NCBI GenBank assembly: GCA_963753245.1
Contig: CAVWBK010000011.1
Coordinates: forward strand, 62,001-126,000
Direction: 5' to 3'
Origin: VRUE01 sp963753245
Lineage (GTDB): Bacteria > Actinomycetota > Thermoleophilia > Solirubrobacterales > 70-9
Length of the DNA stretch: 64,000 nt
Shown: positions 8,663 to 18,100 of the stretch, piece by piece
Layout of the letters: each line of letters opens with the position of its first letter
How positions within the stretch are numbered: position 1 is the first letter of the stretch
The notes under the pieces: model-generated
Databases searched by the model: none
The model's input: only the letters and a program-made list of their open reading frames with translations
What the model was told of the DNA's origin: nothing
Position numbers and translations under genes: made by a program

Positions 8663-9298
8663 TCAGGCGCCCGGGACCGCGGCCAGCGACTCCCAGAGGT
8701 AAAGCGAGGCGAGGCTGCGCTGCGGTCGCCAGGCCTCGCCGATCCGCACCACCTCAAGCGGCGGCGGCATCGCCGCCAGGCGGTACTCGATCTGCACCGC
8801 CTTGCGGATGCCCAGATCACCCCCGGAGAGCACATCGGGGCGCTCGAGGTGAAATAGCAGGAACATCTCGGCCGTCCACTGGCCGAGGCCGCGCACGGCG
8901 ACGATCTCTTCGATCGCCTCCTGATCGGAGAGCTCCTCGAGTCGCTCGAGCTCGAGTTCGCCGGAGATCACATGGGCCGCTAGGTCGCGGATGTATTCGA
9001 CCTTGCGCCCCGACAGACCGGCGCCGCGAAGCTCCTCCTCGCTGGCCGCGAGTAGGCGCTCGGGGCTCGGGGTCGTGCCGCCAAAGAGATCGAGAACCCG
9101 GCGGTAAATCGTGCGCGCTGCTTTGGTCGAGAGCTGCTGGCCGACGATAGCCCGCAGTAGCGCTCCGTATGCGTCGGCGGGCCGCTCCTCGCTGCGCCGC
9201 CGCAGTCGCTCGTCGAGGTCGATCGGCCCGAGCCGCTCGATCAGTGCTCCCATCACCGGGTCTGTCGCGGCGAGCTCTGCCCGAGCCGCGTCGCTCAC
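8663..9298 (-). CDS. DNA-3-methyladenine glycosylase II-like (HhH-GPD) protein
   Basis: Base-excision repair enzyme of the AlkA/HhH-GPD superfamily, 211 residues. Visible are the first helices with LLRAIVGQQLSTKAARTIYR, the helix-hairpin-helix IVAVRGLGQWTAEMFLLFHL, and the catalytic aspartate in GGDLGIRKAV. There is no 4Fe-4S cluster motif at the C terminus, and the length fits a minimal bacterial AlkA without the N-terminal domain. ATG 9298 overlaps the stop of the preceding enoyl-CoA hydratase gene by 4 bp, so it is co-translated. Confidence 0.88.
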   Translation of the reverse strand: MSDAARAELAATDPVMGALIERLGPIDLDERLRRRSEERPADAYGALLRAIVGQQLSTKAARTIYRRVLDLFGGTTPSPERLLAASEEELRGAGLSGRKVEYIRDLAAHVISGELELERLEELSDQEAIEEIVAVRGLGQWTAEMFLLFHLERPDVLSGGDLGIRKAVQIEYRLAAMPPPLEVVRIGEAWRPQRSLASLYLWESLAAVPGA

Positions 9299-10101
9299 CT
9301 TCCCCTCCAGACCGGCTTTCGCTTCTCGGCAAAGGCCGCGATCCCCTCGCGGAAATCCTGAGAGGCAAAGCAGGACTCGCGCAGTGCGATCAACCCCGCC
9401 TCTTGGGCAGCGTTTAGGACCGGATTCTGATTGAGGGTGTCGATCGCGCTCTTGTTGCCGCGCAGCGAGAGTGGCGCGTGGGCGGCGATCTCCTTGGCGA
9501 GCTCGATCGATTCCCGCTCCAGCACGTCATCGGCGACGACCGTATTGACGAGTCCGATCTGCTCGGCGCGCGCTGCCTCCATGTTGCGGCCGGTCAGGAA
9601 GAGCTCCTTGGTCCGGGCGAGGCCGATCGTGTCGAGGAATTTGCGCAGCCCGGTGTGGCCGTAGACGAGGCCGATTTTGGCCGGCGGCATGCCGAGCTTC
9701 GCGCCGGCCGCGCAAATCCGCAGGTCGCAGCTGATCGCCAGCTCAAGTGCTCCGCCCAGGCAGTGGCCGTTGATCGCCGCCAGGGTCGGCCAGGGAAAGG
9801 AGGCGATTGCCTCAAGCGCGGCGGGGAAGGGATGGGCCACGAGCGCCTCGGCGTCGCGCTCGAAGGTCTCGGAGGGAATCGCGGCGATGTCATATCCCGC
9901 CGAGAAGACCGGCGGGGCGCCGCTGAGCAGCACGCAGCGGATCTCGATTCCGCGGTCCAGGCCGGGCAGCACCTCGGTGATCGCGTCGAGGATCTCGTGA
10001 TCGAGCGCATTGCGGCGCTCGGGGTTGCTGATCCGGATCCGGGCCACCGCCGCGGCGGGAAAGTCGAGCAGAAGCTTGCCGGAAGCTAGTTCCTCGGCCA
10101 C
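9295..10101 (-). CDS. Enoyl-CoA hydratase/isomerase family protein
   Basis: Crotonase-fold protein of 268 residues. It has the NPERRNALDHEIL start motif, the oxyanion-hole loop FSAGYDIAAIP, the second oxyanion element NGHCLGGALELAISCDLRI and the C-terminal helix with AFAEKRKPVWRGR. The usual PE-x-x-LG catalytic glutamate region reads KIGLVYGHTG, so one acid residue seems missing and true hydratase activity is not certain; isomerase, hydrolase or decarboxylase roles are possible. It sits 10 bp after the small biotinyl carrier gene. Confidence 0.85.
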   Translation of the reverse strand: MAEELASGKLLLDFPAAAVARIRISNPERRNALDHEILDAITEVLPGLDRGIEIRCVLLSGAPPVFSAGYDIAAIPSETFERDAEALVAHPFPAALEAIASFPWPTLAAINGHCLGGALELAISCDLRICAAGAKLGMPPAKIGLVYGHTGLRKFLDTIGLARTKELFLTGRNMEAARAEQIGLVNTVVADDVLERESIELAKEIAAHAPLSLRGNKSAIDTLNQNPVLNAAQEAGLIALRESCFASQDFREGIAAFAEKRKPVWRGR

Positions 10102-10111
10102 CGCTCAGCGC

Positions 10112-10324
10112 TCACTCCAGTACGACCAGGACGTCCCCTTCGCTCACGGACTGGCCCTCCTCGCAGCGGATCTCCTTGACGGCCCCGTCGTCCTCTGCCT
10201 CGACAGGGATCTCCATCTTCATCGACTCGAGGATGACCAGGGTGTCACCCTCCTGGACCTGGTCTCCGATCGAGACCTCGATTTTCCAGACGTTGCCGGT
10301 GATGTGCGCCTCGACGTCTGCCAT
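10112..10324 (-). CDS. Stand-alone biotinyl/lipoyl carrier protein
   Basis: A 70-residue single-domain carrier. The sequence around residues 32-38 is LESMKME, the biotin-attachment type motif; glycines and the beta-hairpin pattern (GDQVQEGDTLVIL, EGQSVSEGDVLVVLE) match the C-terminal domain of acyl-CoA carboxylase carrier proteins. Similar free carriers occur in actinobacteria and could serve acyl-CoA carboxylases. It leads an operon with a crotonase, and a carboxyltransferase subunit without an adjacent alpha subunit lies at 38152, but a partnership is only a guess. Complete gene, ATG at 10324. Confidence 0.9.
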   Translation of the reverse strand: MADVEAHITGNVWKIEVSIGDQVQEGDTLVILESMKMEIPVEAEDDGAVKEIRCEEGQSVSEGDVLVVLE

Positions 10325-10368
10325 TGGCGGAGAATATCCGCGCGTGACGGCGGAGCGAGTGAGAGCCG

Positions 10369-11073
10369 ATGACTGAGCCGGGGGCCAAAGGCGTCGCGGT
10401 GATCGTCGCGGCCCGCAACGAGGCCGATCTGATCGCCGCCACCCTAGCCGCGCTGCGCACAGCGCTGCCGCGGGCGGCGGTCTGGGTTGCCGATGATGCC
10501 TCCACCGACGCCACCCGGCAGATCGCGCTTGGCGCCGGTGCTGAGGTGATCAGCGGTGCCCGCTCCCGAGGTAAGGGCGCAAACGCCGGCGCTGCGGCGT
10601 GGGCGGTGCTCGGGGCGCGCCCGCTGCCCGAAATTGTGCTGCTTTGCGACGGTGACCTCGGTTCCTCGGCGGCACGGCTCGCGCGGCTGGTCAGCGCGAT
10701 TGAGGAAGGCGAGTGCGATCTCGCGGTTGGCGCCTTCAGCCACCGGGTCGGCGGTGGTTTCGGCCTGGCGCTTGGCTTTGGCGCCTGGGCAGTCCGTCGA
10801 CTGACAGGCGGGCTTGAACTCGAGGCACCGATCTCCGGTCAGCGGGCGATGAGAGCAGAGGTCCTGCGGGCGACGCTGCCCTTCGCTCATGGCTTCGGGA
10901 TGGAGATCGGGATGACGATCGACGCTGTTCGCGACGGCTACCGGCTTGGCGAGTACGAGCTCGACCTCCGACACCGCGCCAGCGGTCGTAGCCTCGGCGG
11001 GTTCTTGCATCGCGCTCGCCAGCTCGGCGACTTTGTCCGCGTCTATCTCAGTCGCCGAAGGGAGCGACCGTGA
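10369..11073 (+). CDS. Glycosyltransferase family 2 protein
   Basis: GT-A fold transferase of 234 residues without membrane segments. It has the nucleotide-binding start VAVIVAARNEADLIAATL, VWVADDASTDATRQIA, RGKGANAGAAAW and the metal-binding DxD-like LLCDGDLGSS, then the acceptor region ISGQRAMRAEVL. The layout resembles glucosyl-3-phosphoglycerate synthase-like and prenyl-phosphate sugar transferases; the sugar donor is not decidable. The final 26 bp overlap the convergent TetR gene. It is divergent from the carrier-protein operon. Confidence 0.85.
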   Translation: MTEPGAKGVAVIVAARNEADLIAATLAALRTALPRAAVWVADDASTDATRQIALGAGAEVISGARSRGKGANAGAAAWAVLGARPLPEIVLLCDGDLGSSAARLARLVSAIEEGECDLAVGAFSHRVGGGFGLALGFGAWAVRRLTGGLELEAPISGQRAMRAEVLRATLPFAHGFGMEIGMTIDAVRDGYRLGEYELDLRHRASGRSLGGFLHRARQLGDFVRVYLSRRRERP

Positions 11074-12379
11074 ACTCGGCGATCTGTGGCGCGCGCAGGG
11101 GCAGCTCGCCGAGCTTGCCAGTGTTGATCTCGTGCTGGATCACGGCCCAGATACCGCCGCCCACGACCTCGCCGATCACCTTCGGGATCTGCGGATCGGA
11201 GCCCTGGGAGTCGGGGCCGGCCTGCAGGTAGGAGGTGAAGCCTCCAAGCACCCGGTCGGCATGGTCGAGCGCCGCCGGCCCGGCAGTCGGCAGCTCAAAA
11301 AAGGCGAGGCGGGCGAAGAGCCGGTCACAGGAGATGTGGTCCAGCAGTGCGCGCAGGCCGACCCCGATCGCCTCCGGCCGACCCGAGCCCGGACGCTCGG
11401 CCTCGGCGGCGAAAGCGCCGGCCGCAACCCGTTGGGCGTCGGCGGCGAGCTTGTCGAAGCCGGCGACGAAGGCCTCACGCTTGCCGGGGAAGTGGTCGTA
11501 GAAGGTCTGATTTGAGACCGCGGCGGCGGTTGAGATCGCCGGGATGCTGAGCGCCTCATAGCCCTTCTCCACCCCGACCCGAGCGGCGGCGCGGATGATT
11601 CGCTCGCGCTGGTCGAGCGCTTCGCGACAGCGTGGGCTGTCTGGCGGCTCCTCCCAACCGGGCTGATCGGAGTCCTCGAGCTCGGCGGCCGAGCTTGCGG
11701 TCGGCTTCGCGGCCGCGGTTGCGGCACGGCGCGCAAACTCGCCCGGGGGGCGCGAGTAGCCGAGCACCCAGGCCGCCAGCGGTGTGGCCATCGCCGGTAG
11801 CTCATCGATCGTCTCGGTGCGCAGGCGGCGGTAGATGCAGGTGCGCAGCCCGGCGACAATCCCGCGCACCGTCAGCTCGGATACATCCTCGGCGCAGGCG
11901 TCTTGCTCAAAGCTGGCGCGGATCATCCGTTCGAAGCGCATCGCTGCGCGGTCGCGGTGGGGCACCGCCGCGCTGCCCAGGGTCAGCGACTCGACCGTGG
12001 CCAGGTAGGCGGCGGCCTCTTCCTTGGCGGCGAGACGGGTGAAGCGCCCAAGCCCGGCGGCCAACTTCTCACCGAGCTGATCGGGGCCCGCGAATGCCTC
12101 ACCGACCTGGCTGGTGGCCTCGGTGATGATGTCGTCGAAGGTGCACAGAAAGCAGTCCTGCTTGCCCTCGAAGTGCTCATAGAAGGTGCTCTTTGAGACC
12201 CGCGCCAGGGTGACGAGCTCCTGCAAGGTCGTTTCCCAGTAGCCGTGACGAGACACGGCCTCGACCATCGCGCCCTCCAGTCGGCCGCGCTGGTGGCGGG
12301 CGACGGCCGCGGCGTCCATCTTGCGCGGGCCACTGGAGAGCCGCGGAAAGATCGGACGGGGTGACGGCTCACTCGCCAT
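11048..12379 (-). CDS. Double TetR-family regulator (two TetR units in one chain)
   Basis: 443 residues containing two successive TetR DNA-binding domains. Unit 1 (about residues 30-100) has TLQELVTLARVSKSTFYEHF; unit 2 (about 245-310) has SIPAISTAAAVSNQTFYDHF. Each is followed by its own helical ligand/dimer region. One chain could thus resemble a TetR dimer or bind two half-sites by itself. A perfect 20-bp palindrome lies 56 bp upstream of the start, between this gene and the glpK unit, so autoregulation and control of glycerol/lipid genes are plausible. The 3' end overlaps the GT2 gene. Confidence 0.9.
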   Translation of the reverse strand: MASEPSPRPIFPRLSSGPRKMDAAAVARHQRGRLEGAMVEAVSRHGYWETTLQELVTLARVSKSTFYEHFEGKQDCFLCTFDDIITEATSQVGEAFAGPDQLGEKLAAGLGRFTRLAAKEEAAAYLATVESLTLGSAAVPHRDRAAMRFERMIRASFEQDACAEDVSELTVRGIVAGLRTCIYRRLRTETIDELPAMATPLAAWVLGYSRPPGEFARRAATAAAKPTASSAAELEDSDQPGWEEPPDSPRCREALDQRERIIRAAARVGVEKGYEALSIPAISTAAAVSNQTFYDHFPGKREAFVAGFDKLAADAQRVAAGAFAAEAERPGSGRPEAIGVGLRALLDHISCDRLFARLAFFELPTAGPAALDHADRVLGGFTSYLQAGPDSQGSDPQIPKVIGEVVGGGIWAVIQHEINTGKLGELPLRAPQIAEFTVAPFGD

Positions 12380-12434
12380 CGACTCAGCTACCGGACTGCC
12401 TGGTCATCACGCCTGTTCACCCGTTGCTTCGCGG

Positions 12435-12454
12435 TCGTTCGTTCGAACGAACGA
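12435..12454. promoter_or_regulatory. Perfect 20-bp palindrome, probable TetR operator
   Basis: TCGTTCGTTCGAACGAACGA reads the same on both strands. It contains four GTTC/GAAC elements with 4-bp periodicity. It lies 56 bp upstream of the double-TetR start and 71 bp before the small gene preceding glpK, the expected place for an operator acting in both directions. Confidence 0.75.
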
Positions 12455-12524
12455 TATTAGGGGTTACCCTGGCAAAGATGGGAGCGGCGGAGACACCTGA
12501 GGGCATAATGCGGGTCACCTCAAG

Positions 12525-12794
12525 TTGAACGGCCGGGAGGGTATCGGCGCGATCACCAACCGCCGGGTGGGCGGCGCGGCGGGCGACTCGCGGCGCTGCT
12601 TTGAGGGCTACGAGGAGCTCGCCGCGGCGAGTCTCGAACAACTCGCCGTGCCCGAAGCGCGCCGCCATGCTCGCAGCGTGGTCGCCTTGATGATGGGTTT
12701 TGGACTGCGGCGCCTGGGCGGTGGCGATGAGGATCCGGCGGGCACCGCCGCGGCGCTCTCGAAGATCGTGCGCTGCGCCGGCGCCGGGGCATGA
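12525..12794 (+). CDS. Small hypothetical protein coupled to glpK
   Basis: 89-residue frame starting at TTG 12525 whose stop overlaps the glpK start (ATGA). The sequence (GYEELAAASLEQLAVPEARRHARSVVALMMGFGLRRLGG) looks helical and has no motif I recognise. High GC at third positions and the tight junction with glpK favour a real gene; the weak start region (no clear ribosome site) argues for caution. It may serve to couple translation into glpK. Confidence 0.45.
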   Translation: MNGREGIGAITNRRVGGAAGDSRRCFEGYEELAAASLEQLAVPEARRHARSVVALMMGFGLRRLGGGDEDPAGTAAALSKIVRCAGAGA

Positions 12795-14257
12795 TCCTCG
12801 CGATCGACCAGGGCACGACCGGCACCACCTGCCTGATCTTCGACCGGCGGGGACGGGTCACCGGTCGCGCCTACTCCGAGCTTGAGCAGTATTTTCCTCA
12901 GCCCGGCTGGGTCGAGCACGACGGGCTCGAAATCTGGGAAGGCACCCGGCGGGTTGCACGCGCGGCAATTGCCGACGCCGGGATCGAGGGTGGTGAGCTC
13001 GAAGCGATCGGAATCGCCAACCAACGCGAGACGGTGATCGCCTGGGATCCGAACAGCGGAATGCCTCTGCACCGGGCGCTGGTCTGGCAGGACCGACGCA
13101 CCGCCGGTCGCTGCGAGGAGCTGCGCAGCGCCGGATATGAGGGCCTGATCAGGCAACGCACCGGCCTGGTTCTTGACCCCTACTTCTCCGCGACCAAGAT
13201 CGAGTGGCTGGCGCGCAACGTCGAGGGCGCCGCGGCTGGCGTCTTTGGCACCGTCGACGCCTGGCTTGCCTTCAAGCTCACCGGCAACCACGCGACCGAT
13301 TACACGAACGCCTCGCGCACGATGCTCTTTGACATCCGCCGCCTCGCCTGGGATGAGGAGATCTGTGCCCTGCTTGGTATCGATCCCGAGCGTCTGCCCC
13401 AGCCGCAGCCCTCGGCCTCTGTTTTCGGGACGACCTCGGAGTTCGGCGGCGCGGTGCCGGTCGCCGGGATCGCCGGCGACCAGCAGGCGGCGCTCTTCGG
13501 CCAGGCCTGCCTTGAGCCGGGGAGCGCGAAGAACACCTACGGCACCGGCAGCTTCGTCTTGCTCAACACCGGTGGCGAGCCCGCCAGGCCCGTCGCCGGG
13601 CTGTTGACGACACTCGCCGCCAGCCTCGGAGAGGAACCCACCTACGCGCTGGAGGCCTCGATCTTCATCACCGGTGCCGCCCTGCAGTGGTTGCGCGACG
13701 GTCTCGGGATCATTGAGGAGGCGGCGCAGAGCGAGGCCTTGGCGGCCTCTCTGGAGAGCAACGAGGGCGTCTACTTCGTCCCCGCCCTGACCGGGCTCGG
13801 TTCACCGTACTGGGACCCCTACGCGCGGGGCACGATCGTCGGACTGACCCGCGGTAGCGCTCGCGCTCACCTCGCCCGAGCGGCACTTGAGGCGATCGCC
13901 TACCAGACCGTCGACGCGGTCCGCGCTCAGGAGGCCGCCTCTGGAGAGCGGCTCGCCGAGCTCAGGGCCGATGGCGGCGCGGTCGCCAACCGCTGGCTGA
14001 TGCAGTTCCAAGCCGATGTCCTGGGCAGCACCGTGATCGTGCCCGAGATCACCGAGACGACCGCACTCGGCGCCGCCTATCTGGCGGGGATCGCCAGCGG
14101 GGCGTGGACCGTGGAGGAGGTCGGCGCGATGTGGGGCGAGGCGGGCCGCTATGAGCCGCGCATGGGCGAGGGCGAGCGGCGAGCGCTGCTCGCCGATTGG
14201 CACCGCGCCCTTGAGCGCTCCCGGGGCTGGGCGGCTGGGGGCGCCGATCCCGCGTAA
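12791..14257 (+). CDS. glpK: Glycerol kinase
   Basis: ATP-dependent phosphorylation of glycerol to sn-glycerol 3-phosphate. The 488-residue FGGY kinase starts MILAIDQGTTGTTCLIFD, then GIANQRETVIAWD, ALVWQDRRTAGRCEEL, the nucleotide-binding GTGSFVLLNTG, TGLGSPYWDPYARG and the C-terminal LRADGGAVANRWLMQFQADV. All are canonical and full length. The next gene is a PlsC-type acyltransferase, so the product can feed glycerolipid synthesis. No glpF or glpD is adjacent. Confidence 0.96.
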   Translation: MILAIDQGTTGTTCLIFDRRGRVTGRAYSELEQYFPQPGWVEHDGLEIWEGTRRVARAAIADAGIEGGELEAIGIANQRETVIAWDPNSGMPLHRALVWQDRRTAGRCEELRSAGYEGLIRQRTGLVLDPYFSATKIEWLARNVEGAAAGVFGTVDAWLAFKLTGNHATDYTNASRTMLFDIRRLAWDEEICALLGIDPERLPQPQPSASVFGTTSEFGGAVPVAGIAGDQQAALFGQACLEPGSAKNTYGTGSFVLLNTGGEPARPVAGLLTTLAASLGEEPTYALEASIFITGAALQWLRDGLGIIEEAAQSEALAASLESNEGVYFVPALTGLGSPYWDPYARGTIVGLTRGSARAHLARAALEAIAYQTVDAVRAQEAASGERLAELRADGGAVANRWLMQFQADVLGSTVIVPEITETTALGAAYLAGIASGAWTVEEVGAMWGEAGRYEPRMGEGERRALLADWHRALERSRGWAAGGADPA

Positions 14258-14330
14258 CCGCCGGGCAGGCGGGGGGTAGGCAGCGAAAGCCGCAGGGGCG
14301 GCAATTTTGACTCCAAACCGGCATCGATCG

Positions 14331-15065
14331 ATGAGTCCTCCAGCTGACATGAAGCCGCAGGTCTACAAGGACGATCGTCCTGCCGAGTACTTCGAGCAGT
14401 TCCACCAGGCGGCACGCAGGGGGGTCGGTTGGACCTACACCTTCGTGCGGCTCTTGGTCTCCCTGCCGACCCTGCTGATCTATCGCGTCGCGGCGAAGGG
14501 GGTCGAGAACGTGCCAAAGACGGGCCCCCTGGTGCTGGCCGCCAACCATTTCAGCCAGATGGATCACTTCTTCATCGGGCTCTATCTGCGTCGGCAGATC
14601 CGCTTCATGGCCAAATCGCAGATCTTCGGACCGCCCATCTTGACCTACATCTTCAAGCACGGTGGCGTTTTTCCGGTGCGCCGCGGACACCACGATGAGG
14701 AGGCCTTCAGGACCGCCTTCACGATCGTCGAGCAGGGCGGGATGCTGCTCATGTATGCCGAGGGTGGTCGCTCGCGCTCGGGTGAGCTCGGGCAGCCCAA
14801 ACCGGGCATCGGTCGCATCGCGCTCGAAGTGGGAGCACCGATCGTCCCGGTCGCGATCCAGGGTTCGGCCAAGGTGCGGCGCTGGAAGCGCCTGCGCTTC
14901 CCCAAGGTGCGCGTCCAATACGGCGAGCCGCTCAGCTACCGGATCGAGCAGGAACCCAGCCTCGAGCGCCAACTCGAGGTTGCGAGGGAGGTATTCGACC
15001 GAGTTCGCGAGATGCACGCGGAGCTTGAGGCCGGGCATGCTTTCCGCCGTCGTGCGGACGCCTGA
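14331..15065 (+). CDS. 1-acyl-sn-glycerol-3-phosphate acyltransferase family (PlsC-like)
   Basis: Membrane-associated acyltransferase that likely makes phosphatidic acid from lysophosphatidate. The catalytic box is NHFSQMDHF (HX4D), followed by FMAKSQIFGPPILTYIF, the substrate motif AEGGRSRSG (EGxRS type) and VPVAIQGS. One hydrophobic segment precedes the catalytic box (VRLLVSLPTLLIYRVA). ATG 14331 is preferred; TTG 14307 or ATG 14349 are alternatives. Position after glpK supports glycerolipid metabolism; the exact acceptor is not certain. Confidence 0.88.
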   Translation: MSPPADMKPQVYKDDRPAEYFEQFHQAARRGVGWTYTFVRLLVSLPTLLIYRVAAKGVENVPKTGPLVLAANHFSQMDHFFIGLYLRRQIRFMAKSQIFGPPILTYIFKHGGVFPVRRGHHDEEAFRTAFTIVEQGGMLLMYAEGGRSRSGELGQPKPGIGRIALEVGAPIVPVAIQGSAKVRRWKRLRFPKVRVQYGEPLSYRIEQEPSLERQLEVAREVFDRVREMHAELEAGHAFRRRADA

Positions 15066-15121
15066 GAAAAACGCCCTTCGCTTCTCTAAAGTTCCCCGCA
15101 ACGTGGGCGGAGCAGGGCCAA

Positions 15122-18100
15122 TTGGGTAGCAAGGGGAGACGTCACCCATTTTCGCTGCGCCGGCCGCGCGCGGTGTTGGGTCTGGCTCTTGTTTTCATCA
15201 TCGTCCTCGGCTTCATCGGCCGCGACGTCGAGAACAAGCTGAACCCGACCTCGCTCGACGTTCCCGGTACCAATTCCGACAAGGCGACGAAGCTGCTGAA
15301 GAAGTACTTCGGCGACTCGGCGCCCTTCGCGATCCTCCTGCAGGGACCTCCGGCTGCGATTGAAGAACAGGGCCCCAAGCTGGTCCACGCGCTGCGCGCG
15401 AGCCCACCGCCGGGCGAACCGAAGGTGACCACGGTCTCGCCCTGGGACAAGGGCAAAGTCGACAACCTGCGCCCGGCTCCCAACGAGGCGCTGATCCTGG
15501 CCGACTTCCACGTCGACGTCAACCACGCCGTCCGCTACACGGTCGACGAACTGAACCAAATCCTCGAAGAAAAGGTGACGCCGCCGCTGCGCTCGACCCA
15601 GACCGGTTTCGCCACCCTCTCGAAAGCAATTCAGGACGAATCGATCAACGCCTCCGAGCGCAGCGAGCTGATCGCCTTGCCGATCCTGCTGATCGTCCTC
15701 CTACTGGTCTTCCGCTCGCCGGTGGCAGCCCTGATCCCGCTCTCCTTTGGGGCGATAACCGTGATCACCTCGCGCGGAGTGCTTGCCCTGCTCTCCTCGT
15801 GGATCTCGATCGACGGATTCGCGCTGACGGTGAGCACGATGATGGGGTTAGCCCTGGGCGTGGACTACGCCCTGTTAATGGTCTCGCGCTACCGCGAAGA
15901 GCTGGCCGAAGGCTCAGATCCATATACGGCGGCCGCGATGACGCGAAAGACGGCGGGACGAACCACGGTCTTCGCCGGCAGCACCCTGTTTTTGGCGATG
16001 GTCGTCGCGGTTCCGATTCTGCCCGGGGCGCTGCTCGTCTCGCTCGCCGGGACGATGATGGTCGTCGTCATCATCAGCGTCACGGTCGCCACGGTGGTGG
16101 CCCCGGCCCTCCTGGCGCTGCTCGGCAACAACGTCAACCGCTGGCGGATCGGCCGCGCGGTGGCGACCGATCGCTCGGCGGTGATGACCTTTGTCGACGC
16201 GGCACTGCGCCGGCCGAAATTCGCCGCCTTCGTGATCGGCGGCATCGTCCTGATCCTGGCCGGACCGGTCGTCGGTCTGAAGACCGGACCGCCCAGCACC
16301 CAGCAGCTGCCCAGCGACAACAGCGTGCGTAAGGACTTCGACGTCGTCCAGAAGGCGATCGGACCAGGCTATGAAGCGCCCTTCATCGTCATCGCCGGCA
16401 CCGAAGACGGGACGATGACCGAACGCCACCGGCTCAACGTGCTGGCGAAATGGCAGCGGAAAATCGCCGAAGACCCGGCGGTCCAGGCCGTGATCGGGCC
16501 GGAAAGGATCGCGACCAAAACGGCGCCGCTGAAGAACAGCGGCAACGAACTGCGGGCCAGCAATAAGCCCGGCGGGGAACTCTATGAACTGAACCGCCTC
16601 GGACCCGGCCTGAAGCGAGCCTCCAACGGCGTCTCACAGATCCGCAGCGGCCTGGCGCGGGCCGCCGACGGCGCTGGGTTGCTCAGCGAAGGGTCGGGCA
16701 CTGCCGAAGAAGGGGCGCTGCGGATCGCCGCCGGGCTTGGCGAAGCGATCGAAGGAGGCGAGAAGGCGGGCAAGGGCATCGGCGAACTGAACCATGGTGC
16801 GGGGAAGGTCACCAAGGGACAAAAGGAAGCGGAAGAAGGCGCAGAAATCATCCACACCAACTCGGCCGCCGCGGTCACGGAACTCGGAGGCAAGGGAGCG
16901 ACCAAAAAGGTCAGTCGCCTCGTCAAGGAACTCGCAGTCGCCAAAGAATCCGACCCCAGCCTGGAAAAGACCTGGGAAGCGGCGGAAATCCTCAAGGGAC
17001 AAATCGAAGCGGCCGAGAACCACTCAACCGAAGCGCGTAACGCATCACAGGAACTGGAAAAAGGCGAGGAAAGGCTCCTCCAGGGCAACGAAAAAATCCA
17101 GCACGGCACCGAAAAGCTCAACAAGGAAGCGCCATCGCTGCCCGAAGGGCTGGAAGAACTCCAGCATGGCCAGTTCCGTCTGGCCAATGGGATCTCACGG
17201 CTGCAGGGCGGCTCTGAAGAACTGGAATCCCATCTCGCCCAGGGCTTCCACAAGTCATATCCGCTCCAGGCCAAACTGCAGACCGCGAGCGTCAAGGTCA
17301 CCAGGGGAGCCCATGCGACGACCAAAAAAGTAAATCGGATCAACACCCAGTCTCCCGGTCTCTTCAACTCGCCCTACTTCGTGCTCTCGGCCGTCGACGG
17401 CGCCAAACCCGCAGAACGCGAACAGGCCAACGAAGTGATCGCCCTCGAACACGGCGGCCAGGGCGCCCAGATCACCGTGATCTCGAAGTACACCTTCAAC
17501 ACCCCCGGATCGAAAAGCCTCGACCACCGGCTCCAACGTGATGCCGAAGGCCTTGGCAAGGAAGCCGACGTCCAGGCCGGCGTCGCCGGGGGCGCCGCGC
17601 AGCTGACCGACTACGACGCGATCACCCGCCAGCGGATCCCCTTCGTGGTTCTCGCGATCACCCTGGTCACCCTCCTGATGATGATCATCATCGTGCGGGC
17701 GTTGCTGCTCGCGGTGCTCGCGGTGGCTCTAAACCTGGCGACGGTTGGCGTTGCCTTTGGCGTCATCGTTTTGCTCTTCAGGGTTCCCGATGGCTACCCC
17801 TTCGGCGGTCATACCTACGTCGATGCGGTCGGGGCGGTGTGCATGTTCGGCGTTGTCTTTGGGCTCTCGATCGACTACGCGGTCTTTTTGTTAATGCGGA
17901 TGAAGGAGAGCTATGACCGCGACGGCGATCACGCCAGAGCGATCTCCCACGGACTGGAGAAGACCGCCCGTGTGATCACCGGCGCGGCGGCGATCATGAT
18001 GGCCGTCTTCATCGCCTACGCCTCGGCCCCGATCGCGACCGTCAGCCAGCTCGGCGTCGGCCTGACGATCGCCGTCCTGCTCGATGCGACCGTCGTCCGG

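Noticed and set aside
10327..10341. GCGGA-N5-TCCGC inverted repeat between the carrier gene and GT2
   Set aside because: 5-bp GC arms are expected by chance in this base composition; no second copy or promoter fit.
14267..14281. CCGCC/GGCGG hairpin after glpK as terminator
   Set aside because: Stem of 5 bp without T-tract and the next gene follows in the same direction; too weak to list.
16582..17367. 261-codon open frame opposite the MMPL repeat loop
   Set aside because: Ser/Pro/Ala-rich translation caused by GAA/CTC codon complementarity; no start signal and no family. Kept only as a sign of odd codon use.
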